A program made the translations under genes and the position numbers. Below the pieces are notes generated by a model. It searched no databases. It was not told where the DNA came from and worked only from the letters and a program-made list of their open reading frames with translations. Of a stretch of 64,000 bases of DNA, positions 62,160 through 64,000 are shown one piece after another; positions within the stretch are counted from its first letter, which is position 1, and each line of letters opens with the position of its first letter. The DNA comes from Anseranas semipalmata (taxonomy: Eukaryota > Chordata > Aves > Anseriformes > Anseranatidae). The stretch lies in the NCBI GenBank assembly GCA_013399115.1, contig VXAA01006451.1, positions 519,799 to 583,798 on the forward strand. Reading direction: 5' to 3'.

Positions 62160-63451
62160 CTAAATGTAACAGATGTTTAAACACAGATATTGAATTTGCA
62201 TCTAACAATGAGTATCAAAAACAACTATGCATAAAAAACCACGGTTGTTTAAGTGAAAAAAAATGAAGATTCCTAGGTCAACTACTGCTAACCTACATCA
62301 TGAGAAATCAGTACTATCTACAATTCTGGAAAATTCTTCCTTTAACAAGAAAAGTAAAGAGAAAAAAAGCTCTAATACTAAATCTAATACTGTCTGGACG
62401 AGAAGAGACAGTAATGGACTATTGCTGCTGGGATTTCTTAAGTGTTAGATGGACAAATAAGTCACTGCAGAAATCACATTAAGATATTTAGACACTTAAG
62501 ACAAAACATATAGTTAGCCATTTCTTGTATCAGCTACAAACAAGGAAAGAGTTAAAACAAACAAATGAAAAAACCCAGCTCAAATCATAAATATTTAAAC
62601 CCTAACAATTAAAATTCTTACTACCACTGCAGCTTTGTAGTTTAAAGTGCACATTAAGATCACCAGCATTATGAGGTTTTCTATTTTCTTAAAATCATTC
62701 ATCTTTTCGCATAATCATCTGAGATTGTTTTATTTTAAAAATCACAACAGATTCCAGGTTAGCTGGTACAAACACACTACGATGATGGCATTTCCCTTAT
62801 ATTTCCAACCTTTTCAGTGCATTATAATTTTAGGGATAATTGCCAAAAAAATCTGCGAATGCTTCATGTATTTGTAATGAATAAAAAAAGCAGAATAAGA
62901 GCAACATACCATTACTTCAAATTGTTTAATAATAATAATAAAAAAAACAACTATCAGAATAAATACGTAATGAATAAAATAAAAAACAGATTTTATTACC
63001 AAGCTTCTAGTGGGAATGACTCTGAATAGAGTAAGGAAAAGGAAAGTTATATAGAAACTAAGATAATGTATGCTATCTCTTCCCTAGTATGGTTAAACAT
63101 ATTATGAGCCAAATCAGACATGCTTTTACATATGAAATAATTAAAAAAACAAACAAAAAAAAAAAAACCAAAAAAATAACACATCTTTTGCTGAAGTTAC
63201 TATTTACATAATTCACACGGTGGCAGTTTACCCAAACGTGGCTAGTACTACACTCTATCAGATTAAGGACCGTTGCTCGGTTTGCTACTAAACAGTACTG
63301 CAGGGCAGAAATCTCTTATGAGAAAGGGGGGAAATCAGCATCTGGAAACAGGTCTATTAGCTCAAAGCTGAATCTTAATAACAACTCCTGTGGCAAGTTA
63401 AAAAAGAACAGAAACTAGACAATACCAGATTAAATTTACAGTACTAAATTT

Positions 63452-63483
63452 AATTCTTTCACAGAAAAATTCTTTCACAGAAA
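63452..63483. repeat. 16-bp perfect tandem duplication
   Basis: Two copies of AATTCTTTCACAGAAA in SAMM50 intron 2, about 90 bases from exon 2 on its 3' (donor) side. Confidence 0.95.
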
Positions 63484-63571
63484 ATTCCCTCATGAAAAAA
63501 ACATGTGAGCAAGCAAGGGCACCAAGAGATTTTTGTTAAGAAAAAACTCAGGATGTTGTTCGGGTACTTAC

Positions 63572-63682
63572 ATCTTTGTTTTCGAGAATTTCCTGCTTGG
63601 TTTCAGGTTCAACTTCAACCAGTTCAGCTTCCTCTCCCAAGGCACCGAAGTCTGGCCCACTCATTGGAAGGGGCTCCAAACT
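63572..63682 (-). CDS. SAMM50: SAMM50 exon 2 (N-terminal acidic region)
   Basis: 111-nt phase-0 exon, 37 codons, acceptor ACTTTCAG and donor GTAAGT. It reads [20 protein letters not shown] and then [17 protein letters not shown], human residues 8-44, the acidic N-terminal segment before the POTRA domain. Small differences from the human form (MSG for SSG, ETK for EAK) are conservative. The preceding exon with the start codon is not in the window. Confidence 0.96.
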
Positions 63683-64000
63683 CTGAAAGTATACATGAAA
63701 ACTGCATTTAGTATACTATGCAATTTGCAAGTTGTCTTCTGCAAAGGAGAAAAATGATGGTTCCTGACCCTGTGCTCATCAAATCACAGGGGAAAAAAGG
63801 CTAAATAAAAACAACTAAAATTAGGGGAATTACCAGCACACTTTTTACCTACATGGTTGCCGGAAATTTTAGTGAAAGCTGAATAGCTTCCATGTTGAAT
63901 AATTTCTCAAAAATAGGCTGCATTCTTCCAAGAATAACATTATTATTAAGGCATGTTTCCTGTGTTAAATATGACCTCTACCTGCTTGAAAATGTTTTTT

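Larger units (their letters stand above)
47392..63682 (-). other. SAMM50: SAMM50 gene, exons 2-15 of 15
   Basis: SAMM50 (Sam50) is the Omp85/BamA-family 16-strand beta-barrel of the mitochondrial outer membrane. It inserts other beta-barrel proteins (TOM40, VDAC) and anchors the MICOS complex at crista junctions. Fourteen consecutive exons on the minus strand join in frame to 462 codons plus TAA, identical in length to human residues 8-469. The N-terminal cytosol/intermembrane segment and single POTRA domain (about residues 45-125) come from exons 2-5, and the barrel from exons 6-15. All introns are GT-AG. The first exon (MGTVHAR in man) is beyond 64,000. There is no frameshift or internal stop, so the gene looks intact. 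Confidence 0.97.
59570..64000 (-). other. SAMM50 introns 1 (partial) to 4
   Basis: Intron 4 (1,364 bases) contains the internally deleted CR1 and an AT/CA-rich stretch with many TATACACA-type words (60,640-60,840). Introns 3 and 2 (1,036 and 1,412 bases) are AT-rich; intron 2 has A-rich runs at 62.93 and 63.14 kb and the 16-bp duplication. Intron 1 continues beyond the window. No further exon or RNA gene is recognised. Confidence 0.85.

Noticed and set aside
1..64000. tRNA, rRNA or snoRNA genes
   Set aside because: I looked for A/B-box-like and cloverleaf patterns by eye and for C/D boxes near splice sites and saw none I could support. A covariance-model scan would be needed to exclude small RNAs.

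Overview
The window is nuclear DNA of a bird. The evidence is several CR1 LINE copies that end in the ATTCTATGATT-type 3' terminus, two families of avian endogenous-retrovirus LTR, small AT-rich introns, and exons that read as vertebrate SAMM50 and PARVB in the conserved vertebrate order SAMM50-PARVB. The species cannot be named from the sequence. Both genes are on the minus strand. There is no bacterial-type gene organisation, CRISPR array or operon.

Right part (47.4-64 kb): SAMM50, the central beta-barrel subunit of the mitochondrial outer-membrane sorting and assembly machinery. I placed exons 2 to 15, all with GT..AG borders and compatible phases. Together they give 1,389 nt, which is 462 codons plus a stop and equals human residues 8 to 469 with no indel. 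Only exon 1 (about seven residues and the 5'UTR) lies beyond the right edge. The introns hold a solo LTR with a perfect 5-bp target duplication and a CR1 fragment nested in it, an internally deleted CR1, an LTR fragment, microsatellites and one unidentified plus-strand open frame.

Middle (38-47.2 kb): the intergenic interval between the SAMM50 3' end and the PARVB promoter. No gene is recognised there. A degenerate palindromic MITE-like repeat sits beside the PARVB CpG island.

Left part (1-37.8 kb): the 5' half of PARVB (beta-parvin, an actin/ILK-binding focal-adhesion protein). A CpG island at about 37-38 kb is interrupted by a 620-base assembly gap. At the gap edge a minus-strand ATG-TCG in good Kozak context fits the beta-parvin N terminus (Met-Ser), so canonical exon 1 is most likely hidden in the gap. 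Exons 2, 3 and 4 (12.6, 10.0 and 1.6 kb) carry the linker and the start of the first calponin-homology domain; later exons lie beyond the left edge. A second GC-rich, CpG-rich patch at 15.9 kb contains a short ATG exon with a splice donor in the right phase for exon 2, a candidate alternative PARVB first exon. The 21-kb intron between the two first exons contains an LTR with its own assembly gap, a CR1 copy and a few long chance-like open frames.

I found no convincing new biological system. The best leads are the alternative PARVB start exon, the gap-hidden canonical exon 1, the microsatellite that forms a SAMM50 splice-acceptor tract, and the unassigned open frame in SAMM50 intron 5.
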